64,000 bases of DNA from Hirundichthys speculiger (taxonomy: Eukaryota > Chordata > Actinopteri > Beloniformes > Exocoetidae). The stretch spans positions 1,890,001-1,954,000 of the forward strand of contig JAGFBZ010000012.1 of assembly GCA_018398805.1 (NCBI GenBank), written 5' to 3'. Numbering within the stretch: position 1 is the stretch's first letter; every line of letters starts with the position of its first letter. Below the pieces are notes generated by a model that ran no database searches, was not told where the DNA came from, and saw only the letters and a list, made by a program, of their open reading frames with translations. Both the position numbers and the translations under genes were made by a program. Below, in pieces: positions 10,101 through 22,400 of the stretch.

Positions 10101-13100
10101 GGAAACATCTCTGTTCACGAGTCTATCAAATGTTTTTTGGACAGATGGAAGGAAAGTTGAAGTGTTAAGAAAGAATACTCATAACTGTGCACGGGGAAAA
10201 ACAGGGCAGAGCTTACGAAATCAAACCATCATCCCAATGGTGAAGCATGCTGGAGGAAACATCATGATTTGGGTTGACCTCACTGTATCAGGGCCTGGTG
10301 ATTACTGAATTTGTTTACATGTGGTCAGGAAAAACTGAATTATTGTCTCCTAGTCCGACTTACAGCGAACTAAACCAAACTCCTCATCGTTGGAGTAACG
10401 CAACCAGACGATGCGGTTGACTCGGGCCTTGACTTGACGCGTGGCCCACGGTTACCGCTCTACGCTTTGACCCAGGAAGCACTGGAAGAAAGCTGATTTG
10501 GGGAAGAAAAAGAAAAAATCTACAGCATGTACAGAGCTGTGAAGTTCCTCCATTTGCTGCCGCAAGCTGAACCAAAGATGTAAACGCCGCTCTGGTGCGT
10601 GGTCTGATGGGTTTCAGATCAGTACAAATGGATGGATTCCTGTTGCGTGCATTTATAGTTTGACAAAGAAAGGAGTCAAGCCGAGCTATGCGACGACGGT
10701 CCTGAAGTGGAGTGATGAGCTGAAGGGAGCTATTCACACCCGACAACCTACAGATGTGTCTGAGCTGAAGCACATCTGGAGAGAGAGGAACGGTCCAGAA
10801 CTCCTCCTGAAGGTTGTGCAGCTCTGCTCCGGAGATGCTGAGCGAGCTTGTTGAAGCCACTGCTGCCATTCGTAGATCAACCAGCTGTTTTCTCCAGGGG
10901 TTCACTTATTTTTACCTTCAGCATTATGAATGTCCAATGAAGGCACAAGAAGTTATAATTCTGTGTCATCAGGTTGAGGATGTTTATTTCTGAGAAGTAG
11001 ATGAAGATAAGTTCACATACTTCCTGTTGTCATTGCGGGTGCCTGTGAGCTCCATATAAGACAGTCCAGTTCTGTTTCAGAGAGCTGAGAGAGCTATAAA
11101 CCTCAACTCTGTTTGCTTTGACGGAGCACTTTTAAACAGCCTGCAGAGGTCAGTCATGCCACCACTGGCGTGCGCACGTGCTGCTTCCTGTTATAGCAAC
11201 GACTATTTACTGAAACGGCAGGACGGGAAGGTCAGGGAGGTGGTGAGTGAGAGAGTGAGTGTGTGTTGTGTTATCACTGATCACCTTGTGTCTTTTTTTG
11301 GTCAACATGCCAGAGATGCCGCACACACACACACACACTTGTTTAACTACCCTTATTAGGACATTGCAGTGACCTCCGCCCACTGCCGAGAGCCCGACTC
11401 TGTTTAACCAGGTCTTCAGTTACGATGTTCTGCCTCGTCAGGAGCAAACTTTATTTCCCATGGGAACTGTTTTGCCCCATAAAGCATATACCAATCAGAT
11501 TGCTTTACACGAATTAAGGTGGATTCGCACCAACTGCGTGGCATGAGCAGAACATCAGAAGCTGTCACACAGGTGGTCTCATATTTGTCTCTAGTACAGT
11601 CTGGTATACAGAGGAGTTCATTGGTCACTCGATAACATGGTGTCCACGTCCTCGAGCTGCAAAACAAACCCAGATCATCACCCTTCCACCACTGTGCTTG
11701 ACAGTGGGTATGAGGTGTTTTTGCTGAAATGCTCTGTTTTGGTTTTCTCCAGTCATGGTTCTGGAGGCTGTACAACTCCACATGTCTCATCTGTCCAGAG
11801 GACAATGTTCCAGAAGTCCTCTGGTGCCTCCATGATCTCTTTAGAAGAGGCTTTTTCCTGGAAGCCCTTTAAAACAAACCATACTTGTTCAGTCTTCTAC
11901 TGTCATGGACTTTATCATTTAACGTGCTCAGTGAGGTATGAGCTTTACCTGACCTAACCTTGGGGTAACTTTGCTGGGATGTCATTCCTGAGAAGATTGA
12001 CCACTAACCTGAATGTTTTCCACTTGTGAATAATCTTTCTCACTGTAGAACGCTCAACTCCAAACTGCGTGGAAGTTATTTCATAACCCCTTCTAGATCA
12101 ATGTGTTTCTCTAAGACCATTGCTGATGTCTTTCCCTCTTAGCATTGTGTTAGCCAGCACACCTGTATGCCCCAGCCAGCCACAAAAACATCTCCTTATA
12201 TAGAGGTCTGGACACCTGCTAATAATAATCAGTTCATGGGATAATTAGCAGCATCTAAATCTTATGGAAGCAGTAAGGGGATTCTTAGTTTGGTACCGCC
12301 CTAATGATGTTTTTTCTGTACGACTTCCTTTTTTAGCAAATAGTTTAATTAGCATAACAGAACAGAGCAGGTTGATCATTATCAGTTGCTACGATGAGCC
12401 CGTTTTGCGCTGCTCCTCTAAACAGCGGCAGCTTGTTAGAGCTTCTCTCCATTAATGACCAGTGTTCAGCTCAGATCTGAACTTCAGCCGTACTTAGGTA
12501 AAGAGAAGCAAAACTGACAGTCGACTGCCCGATGAGTTGACGCTCCTCCTCCATCTCTGTCCATGTCCGCCTCTGTCAACCCGCTAGCGAGGTTTGCCTA
12601 CGCTAGTCCTGAAATCTCAGTCCAAACTGTCTGATGTAACGGAAGTTCCAGCTGCTGCATTTTAGCGTGGCTCTGCTCGGGTCCAGCAGGTCCTCGTTCA
12701 ACTGGCGCAGCTGGAAACCTGTTTCCATGACTCTTCACCTCTGACCTCTGACCTCTGATGACCCTTCAGCAGCTTTAAAGTGCCCCGCTCAAAGGGCAGA
12801 AACTTGAACACGCTCACGCGAACATCAAAGCAGCGTGTGTTAGCGCTGATAATTGATCTGTTTCCTGTTTCTATCCAGAGCGGGCCTGCGGTCCACCTCC
12901 AGCTGGTCCAGGTCCAACCAGGACTCTGTGAGATCGGGTGGAACCGGGAGGAAAACCAAACGCTGCTCCGGGAACAGCTGCAGCTGTTAGAGAAGGCTCA
13001 AGGTGAACGGAAACTCACAGACACTGAAACATGGAGTAATCAGGGCTTTCGTGGTTTCCTTCCTGAGGAGTTTAAAAAAAAATGTGAAGAGAAATGAACA

Positions 13101-13387
13101 CAATGAACATGAAGTCTAAATGATGCACTGTTATTGCAGAAACATGAGCCTGAAGTGCTGGCTGCCGTGAAGAAGAGAGGACCGGCAGAGCCGAGGAAGA
13201 GGAGGGGCGGAGGAACGACGGAGCAGAAGAGGAAACAGGAGGAAGAGGAGGGACTGAGCCTCGCCATGGAGGCGTCTCTGAGCGAGGGATGGTCGCTGCT
13301 CCTCCACCTGCTCCAGAGACGGCTGGAGGTCCTGAGGCTGACTTCTGACTTCTACCACCGAACGACGGAGGTACGGAGAACGAACGA

Positions 13388-13418
<31 letters not shown>

Positions 13419-16400
13419 ACTCACTCAGTTCATTTCGTTGTTATTCAACATGTTGAAAACGTGAAAGAATGAAGACTGTTCAGGTCCAGTTTTTAAAACG
13501 GGTAATAAATAACCTAAAATCAATAACGAAACTTCAAATGATCAGAATAAAACAGTCCTGTAGTTGTCTCTGAGGATGAAGGTCATGTCGTTAACACGTT
13601 AATAATGTGACATGATGTTGTGCTGATTTATTTAGATTGTCTCAGACGGTCACATGATCATTTCACAGCTAAAGTGTGATGACAGTTATTTCCATTGAGA
13701 TGAACGTTTTCATCTCTATACTCCCTGTTTTTAATCCGTTTCAACGAAACGCCGTCTCCTAGAAACTGGACTTCCTCCCTAGGGCTGTAGCGATACGATA
13801 GATACACGATATTCGGCTCGATACGATATATATCGATATTCATCTTATGATACATTTACATCATTTTCTGAAAGATTTTAAAGGGACAAAGTGATTTTGG
13901 TGACATCTTGTGAGTGTTCCAATGACTTTGTTTGAATTAATTGAACTGAAAGCATCAATTACACATTATATGGCTGACAGGCAGCTTGCAAATGCTGGAC
14001 AACATGAATAAAAGATGTGTTGAGAAAAATAGTTTCATTTATTTAAACAGTGCAAATTGTTGCTTGCAAGCTTTTAAAGGTGGGACACGGGGGTTTAGAA
14101 AGGAGCTTAGAATATCAATACCTGCAGCTGAAAAATCGATAATCTCTGGGGAAATAAAATATCGATATATACCACAGAATCGATAAAATCGCTCAGCTCT
14201 ACTCCTCCCCTCGTCTCTGAGTCAACCTCACATTAAAAACATTTACGTCTCTAAAGCCGTCGGGAAGCTAAAAGTAGCAGCAGAAACTCCAGGTGAATCC
14301 ACGAGCACTGCACGTGCTCAGAAAACCAGATGTGTGCACTTTAAAGGGAAACTGCAGCATCAGCAGCTCTGTAGAGATGCAGGTGAATCTGAGGGTCAGG
14401 TGGACTCAACTGTCGGGGCGTCAGGGATCCAGCTATTGTTGGACCTGTGGACCCCCTCAGACTGTGGGCTGATGTTAACTGCTCTGGTTCTGTATCGGTT
14501 GAGCCAAACATCTGGGCCAGCAATGAGTTCACATGAACACATCTGGCATCATAAAGAAGGCTGTGGTCACCAACTCCACAGCTTCTCCTCTATAATGAAG
14601 GGGTGTCAGCTCTCCTCCTGAGGTCCACACCCGTCTCTCATCTTCCCCTCATCGATGCACTGGATGTTCACACCACACCAGTCAGCGACTCCTCCCACCA
14701 CCAGGACCTCACAGTTCTGTCTCTCTGTTTGTCTCTCCTCAGTTTGCTGCGAGCATCGACAGGTTAGAGGATCTACAGATGAAATTAGATGAAGACAGGC
14801 TGACTGAGGTCCAGCTCTCGTACGAGTCCATGAGGAGAGGTGATCAGTGTTCCTGTTACTTTTAGCATCAGCTGTGATATTTATACTCTTGACACACAGC
14901 TGCGGCGCTCATACGGCGGGTAAAATAAGTGTTGAACACATCGACACTTTCTAAGTGTGCTGATGTCATGATTCTTTCACCAGATGTTGAGTAGCAACCC
15001 GTTAAATCAAACCACAGATGTCCAGAAATGATGTGTTATCGTGTGAAATGCAACTCAGGGAAAAAGCATTGAGCACGTCAAGAAAGGGAGGTGAATTAAG
15101 GCATGGAAAGCCAAGACACTGGCTGAAATCAGTAATTAGAAAGCACATTGGGACATTTCCCTTCAGAGTCCGTCATGGCTGACATCACAGTCACTTCTGT
15201 TTTTAAACAGGTCAGATCATCAAATAGAGCTCCGTGGCTCTGGTGTCAAGCTGGAAAAGGTTGAAATTTATTTCCGATGTGTCTGAAACTGCTGGTGGTC
15301 GAGGAGGGACAGGAACATTAATTGTTCCTGATCTTTAAATCGGTTCTGTATCTGCCAGATGAGGTTGTCCAGAACACTGTTGTGGAGTTTCTTGTACTGT
15401 GCACGTACGTCTCCTTGCGCTCAGTGGAAAGGTAGATGTCATCACACCTGTCCCTCTCTGCTCAGTGGTGTCACAAAACTCTTTCACCAGCAGTGGGAAT
15501 CAAACCAGTACGTAATGAACTTAACCGCCGTGGCCTGTATCCACATACACCACGCGAGACTCCAGTACTGACGAAAAAGAAAGCTGGAGCTCGCTCACAG
15601 TTTGCTGAGTAACATCTGGAAAAGCCTTGTGAAATACTGGGAGACCATAGACTGGTCAGAATCAAGCTTTTCTGGGATAAAATAATACTCACCATGTTTG
15701 GATGACAAGTGACACTGCTCATCACCCTAAGATCACCATAGCAACAGGTGAGTTTGGGGGCGGGAGCATTCGTGGTGTGGGGCTGTTTCCCAGCATACGT
15801 AACTGGCAAACGTCATCTAACTGAAGGATGGATGGATGGAAAATCTGCTGGCAGCTACCAGGATGATGAAGATGAAGACAATGTTCTTAAACACAGTCAA
15901 GAAACCCGAGTGGTTTACAGCCGGCGTCCATTACTGTGACTGATCCCCTGCATCACACCGATCCCACTCATTGTCTATGAAGAGCGAGAAGGCGCGTTTG
16001 TCGCCTGTGCAAGGGATCTTGGGAAGGCAGCGTCCAAACGTTGAGCAAACGAAGGCACCTAGGACAATGGCATCATCCAATCAAATCAGGAATCGTTCTC
16101 TTATCCTCACGTCTGTCGCATCAATGGTAGAATCAGAACAGAGTACGTGAAAACTCTGAGTCTTAAATCCACACAGAAGAAACTGATAGAGGTTGTTAGA
16201 TGTTTTCATAATTATTTACGATCCCTCACTGTCTGTCTATGAGCTCAGCAGATGGATGAAATGGGTTACATGGAGGAGGTTCAGAGCAGAGATGCTGTCA
16301 GAGCTTTACAGAGACCCAGATCATGACCCCCGAGCAAATATCATTAACTAAAATCCAAATCAGGGATAATGGCAAGTGAAAAACTCCCACAGAGGGAGGA

Positions 16401-19400
16401 AAAAAAACTGATATTTATGCCTTTGCAACAAAATAGTGAGATCTAAATAAACCTCGGATGTGACACCTGACTGGAATCCAACTGAAGATCGATGAAAGAA
16501 CTAAAGATCAGAGTTCCTAGAAGATTTGAAGACTGATTAAACACAGCTTCGTTCACAGACATCCATGCTTTGATTTCTTCACATGTGTGGATTTCATGGG
16601 TCGTTACAACATCTGGTGAAAGTTTCATGTCATTAGCGACTTCAGAAATACATTTACTCTGAAAAATGGTGACGGGTTCAATACTTATTTTACCTGCTGA
16701 ATGACATCCTGATTTCATTTCTTGTCCCAAAGATCCTGCAACAAAAACTACCAATATTCTCCTCTTTCTTCTTCCGCTTCTCCTACTTGTTCTGCTTCTT
16801 TTAGTTCTTCTTCTGCCTCCTCTTCCTCCTTCTTCCTCATTTAATGTCGAGCTACAAACCAGAGTTATCACCTCCTGTAGGAACTTTACTGATTAATTAA
16901 ATTCTGACTCATAGTTGTAGAAAGTTGGTGTTTTAAACTGAATGAAAAACTGAGCTGAAGATATTTGATATTCGGTTGACTTGCAGATCTTCTGGGGAAG
17001 TCCCTGCAGGTGATAACCAGCAGCAGCACTCTTCTGCAGAAACTCAGGCAGCTGCAGAGCACCGAGGCCCTCCAGAGGACAGGGGGAGTACTGCAGGTCG
17101 AGGAGGAGGAGGAGGAGGAGGAGGTACATCTGGTCAGGCTGAAACTCAACAGACCTGCAGCAAACCTGTTTCCTCGGTTTTAACTGTGTGATGCACCTGT
17201 AACGCCACTTCCTGTCGCTCAGAGTGAAGTCGTTCATCTGAGTTTCCTGATGAAACTCCTGTTATTTTCCTTCAGCGTGCCGCTGTTGATGCTCCATCTT
17301 CTTCCCAGAGTTCCCAGAGTTCCCAGCGCAAGCAGGGGGCCGGCGTTGAGGCTGGAGGAGATGGTGGAGGGGCTGCAGGATCGGAGGCGGGCGGTGGACC
17401 AGACTGTCAGGTTGAAGCTCCAACAAACGGAGAGCCGTGTTAGAGTCCAGAAGACCACAGATCCCACAGGAAACCAGCTGCAGCGTAAGAAACCAGTAAA
17501 TAGTAGGAATAGTAGTGAATAATTATTTTCTTTTAATATGAAAACTTTCTACAGCAGCTGTTTTTATGACAACAACTCTCTGTGTCACAGGACTGGAGTC
17601 CCAAGGTCCAAAACCTGCACTCTGAACCCAGATCAGAAGAAACCAGAAACATGGAGCCAGGATCCAGATCAGACCAGACCAGAGCTGTGGAGGGCAGAAA
17701 GATCAAGTCCGGACCACCGTCAGACCCACAGACCGAGTTCAGAGCAGATCAGAAACCCCAAACACAACCACAGGCGGCTGGAGATCTGGACCTGCAGACC
17801 GCGTCCACCTCAGAAGAGACCGTCAAGCTCCAGTCTGGATTAAGACTCGATGTGCAACCAGGCCCCAAGTTAGACCTGAACTTCAAATCTGGACTGGATC
17901 AATCCAGATCAGACCAAACCAGAGCTGTGGACCCGTGAAAACAGGTCTGAGGGCTTCAGAGAGCTCACATCTGGACCACCTTCAGACCTGCAGACTGAAT
18001 TCAGACTGGATCAGGAACTCCCAACACAATCTGAGGTGACTGGAGATCTGGACCTGCAGATCGGGTCCAGTTCAGGAGAGACTGTCGAGCTTCGGCCTGA
18101 ATTAAGCACAAATGTACAACCAGACTCAAGGTTAACCCCGGACCCTGAATCTAGACGGGATCAAACCAAAACTCTGGGGCCTGGATCCAGATTAGATGAG
18201 TCCAAAGTCCAGCACTCTGGATTCAGATCATTTGGGTCCAGAGGCCTCCAGGGTGGATCCTGGCCAGAGCTGATGGTAGAATCTCCGTCAGAGGAGGTCA
18301 GAGACTTTAGTCTGGGATCCAGATCTGATATGAAGTCTTGCTCTGTGTCGGGACAGACCACACTCACATCAGAGACCACCGGATCCAGACCACAGACCAG
18401 AGAGGCAGACCTGGAACCTGCATCAGAAGTACAGCCGAGATCCAGATCAGAGAAGTCCACGCCAAAAGAGACCAGAACCCTGAAGCCTTGTTCCAGGTTA
18501 GACCTGCAGGCAGATTCCAGACCAGAAGAGACCAAAGACTCTCAGTCTGGTTTCAATTTCAGAAGTGGAACCAGGATCTGGATCAGATCCGAAGTCAGCA
18601 TCTAGATCAGAGGATAACAAGCACTTGAGACCTGGATCTGGATCAGATGAGACCAGGAAACAGCAGCTGGGATCCAGACCAGTGGAGACCAGAGACTTTC
18701 AGTCTGGTTTGCAGACTGGTTCTGAAGCCCAGAAGTGATGTCGAGTCTGCGTCTGGATCTGACGCGAAGCCTCAGCTCAGATCACAGGAGACCAGAACCC
18801 GTCTGTCAGAGTCCAGCTCAGAGGTAAATGACCCGTTCAGGTAGACGTGCCACCAGTCAGCGGGCAGATCCGGGTCAGTTGGTGGAGCGGCGCTGTTGGC
18901 CGTTGTCTGGCCGTACCCGACTGTGTTACTAACCAGGCGTGTCTCTCTCAGGCTGAAGACGTGAGCAGCAAAGACGACGAGAACAAGCGACAGACGGCTG
19001 CTGCTACTAACAGGTCAGAAAGCTCTTCGTGGAAGAACCAGAGATGGTAGGATGCAGGTGGTTCTGGTGGGATACCTGCTGTATTTACTGCCACCATCTG
19101 ACGCTGAGGAGGGTCCGATCTTTGTAAACGAACTCTTTCTCCTTCTTTGGTAGTGGACAAGTGGGGAAGGACAGTCCAGACGTGGAAGGCCACGCCCATG
19201 ACACCTTTCTGACCAATGAAAGGCCACAGCTCCTGTCGTCATTCGAACACCTCGAGAAAAAGGTGACGCCTCTTTGACCGCCGGATGTAAACATGGAAAG
19301 AAAAAGTAAAAGTACGATGAATCAAAGGGATTTTTAAAGGCACGGATTTCTCTTGATGGAACAAATTTGAGACATCAACCCCAAACGCCCACTTCATGAG

Positions 19401-22400
19401 CGCCATCAGGGGCGTTTCTAGTCACCATGGGGGCCCTACCGGCCCAAAAACACCAAGAGGATCATTCAATCCAGAAATATTTTATTTTAAATAACAGAAG
19501 TGCGCAATGATGTAAGGAACCTTAAAATACAATATAACACAAACAACTGAAATGTGCAAAGTTTGACAAAAAATATCACATGACATGCAGAAAATTCAAG
19601 AAGACATATGATATCACCCAAATACAAATTAGTTACTGGTTATCTTACTGTTAATTACTGTTTAAATAAGCTAGGCTAAAGCGCAGTAAACATGTCATGT
19701 GCAGTTGTGCTTCGTGAGACTACAGACTGGGACAAAGTGGAATCATAACTTTTTTTTAATAATGTCAGATTATACACGATTGAATTTAGCACTTTCCCAT
19801 TTTCTTTTTTTGTTCATCTTCTTGCTTTTTTTTCTTTTAGCTTATGCTAATAGATACGCTCGCTTCATTTTGAGTTTGAAGTACTAAATAAAGCCGGCCA
19901 CGGGCAGTCGGGGCCCCATTAGGGGGGGTTCCAAACATGTCGCTGCAGTGTCTATGGAGGTTTCAGGTTGTGTCATTGATATGGGTCGATATTGGCCGTG
20001 TCTCGGGGGTCCCTTAACACACTAGACAGTGACAGCTTGTGGGGACCCTATGTGGGGGGGTTTCCAACGTATCGTCGTTACAGTGTCTAAAGCAGTTTAG
20101 TAATTTTGTCATTGACAAAAGGACCAATGTAAGCACTGTCCTGGGGCCCCTTCCAGCTCGGGGCCCTAGGCAGTTTCCTAGTATGCCTACCCGTTGCGGC
20201 GTCTCTGAGCGCCATTACGGTAACCCTCTCCCTTTCTGTGATTGGCTGGAGCCATGTTTGTTACGGTTTGGGGGGACAGGTGACCTCCGAACAGCTTACC
20301 TAGCGAGTGAGAAGATATTTGCTGAATGTGACAAAAAAATAAAATTAGAATCGCATACCCCACCTTTAACTGAATACATGTAAACATGCGAGTTGTGTTG
20401 AGGCCCACGAAAGCCCATTAAAACCTGCTCTGAGTTCAGTTTCAGTGATGGGACTGTTGGTTTGTGTGCTCTGCAGGTGTGCAGCTGGCTGCAACAGAGC
20501 AGCGGCGTGTTGTCAAACAGCCGTGAAGCAGGACGGCAGCTCTCTGAGGCCGAGCACGCTCTGAACACACACCTGCAGCTGCAAGTACAGGCTCAGGTAC
20601 GCACACACACACTGACACATCTACAAGGAGTTCAGGACCACCGACATACATCTTGTTCTGCTCAAAGTTTAGGTACAAATCTGATTCTGCTTGCATGTCA
20701 TGAATGAAGCCCAAGTTTTGGCTGTCACTTAGAAAAATCCTAGAACCGCCACAGTTAAACAGCAGGTAGTTAAAGGAGCTGCATGAGCAGCAGTTACTGA
20801 TGTTGCCCAGCAGGAGGCGCTGCCTCACAGGCCGAACAATGTCGGTGGATCCATAACAATGTCTGCAGGTTCACTCTGCAGGAGGATTTCAGGTCATTTG
20901 TTAGTTGCCAGTGTTAAAGTCTCTGCTCTTCCTCTGCATTTGTGCTGCAAAATTGAGTTTTTCTTGTGTTAATCTCCAGTCTGCAGGTCACGATGTGGAG
21001 AACCTGAAGCAGATCCTGGGTCAGCTCACGGCTCTACAGCCTCCGAGTGGTAGAACCAGCCCTCTTCATCCCAGCGAACCCAGCAGGCGGCTGTCCCCTC
21101 TGAGGGCTCTGACGGAGCAGCTGAAGAGGGGCACCGCTCTGCCCGGTCCACCTCCTGACCTCGCCAACCGCGTTGATGCAATGTTGAAGGAGCTGCAGCG
21201 TCTGAACGGGAAGACGGACGCCAGCCTGCAGCTGCTGCAGCCCTATGTTGCTTTTCCTCAGGACTGCAGAGCAGGTCAGGGCACAGGCACTGGAACCAGT
21301 GGCACCAGTCTTTGTGTTCATGTCACGGCCGGCTCATTTATACAAAAAATACCTGCTCATTTTAAAGCTGCTATATGTAGGATTTAAACTTTAAAGCTGC
21401 ATTATCTAGCAATACCACTTTTGACCACATGGGGGCAAATAGATCTGCTGTTTTAACAAAAAAGCGACTGACATTACTGTGCTAATAAGTGGTGACGGTC
21501 CGGCACGTCTTGTAAAACGACTTTGTGCCATCACACTGCAAACAAAGGGGGTCTTGAAACAAGATAAAAACACTACAACTAAGGAAAAAGGTTCTCAAAA
21601 CAAGTGAAAAAAAATCTGTCCATGCAACAAGATAATTTCACTTGGTAAGAATTCTTAAATTAAGATTGTAGGAACACTTGTTTCTAGATTTAAGAAAGGT
21701 ATAGTTTGTTATTGAATCTTAAAACAAGATTTATTTTGATGAGGAGATGAGATGATGAGGAGGAAAAACATAATACATCTTATTTTAAGTGTTAATTGTC
21801 TCATTTTAGGATTCCCTGCCTGTTTGAGACAAAAAAAATAAAGTTTTACTTGATATAAGATTATACTGATAAATTGAAGACTTAAAATAATTATTAAAAC
21901 AAGAAAAAATATCTAACGCTTCTAAATGTAAGGTTTTTTTTTTTTCTTGGTAAGAACCAAATAATTTGAAGTGTAGACATGCGCTTTGTTGCTTCTTAAG
22001 CTAGGGGTGGGTGCTGCTCCCATGTGGTTACATGTGGCACTGCTGCATAGAGTGGCTTTAAAATATACAACAAAATGAATGAAAGTGCACCCACAGAAAA
22101 CAAAATACAACTATTTTGACGCCATGTTTAAGACAAAGATCCACTGTGTTATCAACAAAAGTCCCTAAAAATACTCAGATGTGGAGTGGAGGTAGTTGTT
22201 ACCATATAAAACCACTTTGTCCCTCTAAAGGTGATGTAAAGGGATGAGAACTTTCCATTGGTTAGGCCAGCTGTCAATCAATAAACCACACCCACAACTG
22301 TACATAAATACTTTACCTGATGAGATACAGAAAAGTCCACCACCCCCCTGTACAGTTGTCATGGATGTGAAATCTAGCTATAGAGAACAAAACTGCTTTT

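Noticed and set aside
12864..13097. Read-through of exon 2 past its donor to the stop at 13095
   Set aside because: The donor CAAG|GTGAAC is strong and homology stops there.
17223..17275. Acceptor at 17222 extending exon 6 upstream
   Set aside because: It keeps the frame without an indel, but it adds a hydrophobic, unconserved stretch. The stronger acceptor at 17275 plus one surplus G gives a better match. Kept as an alternative in the exon entry.
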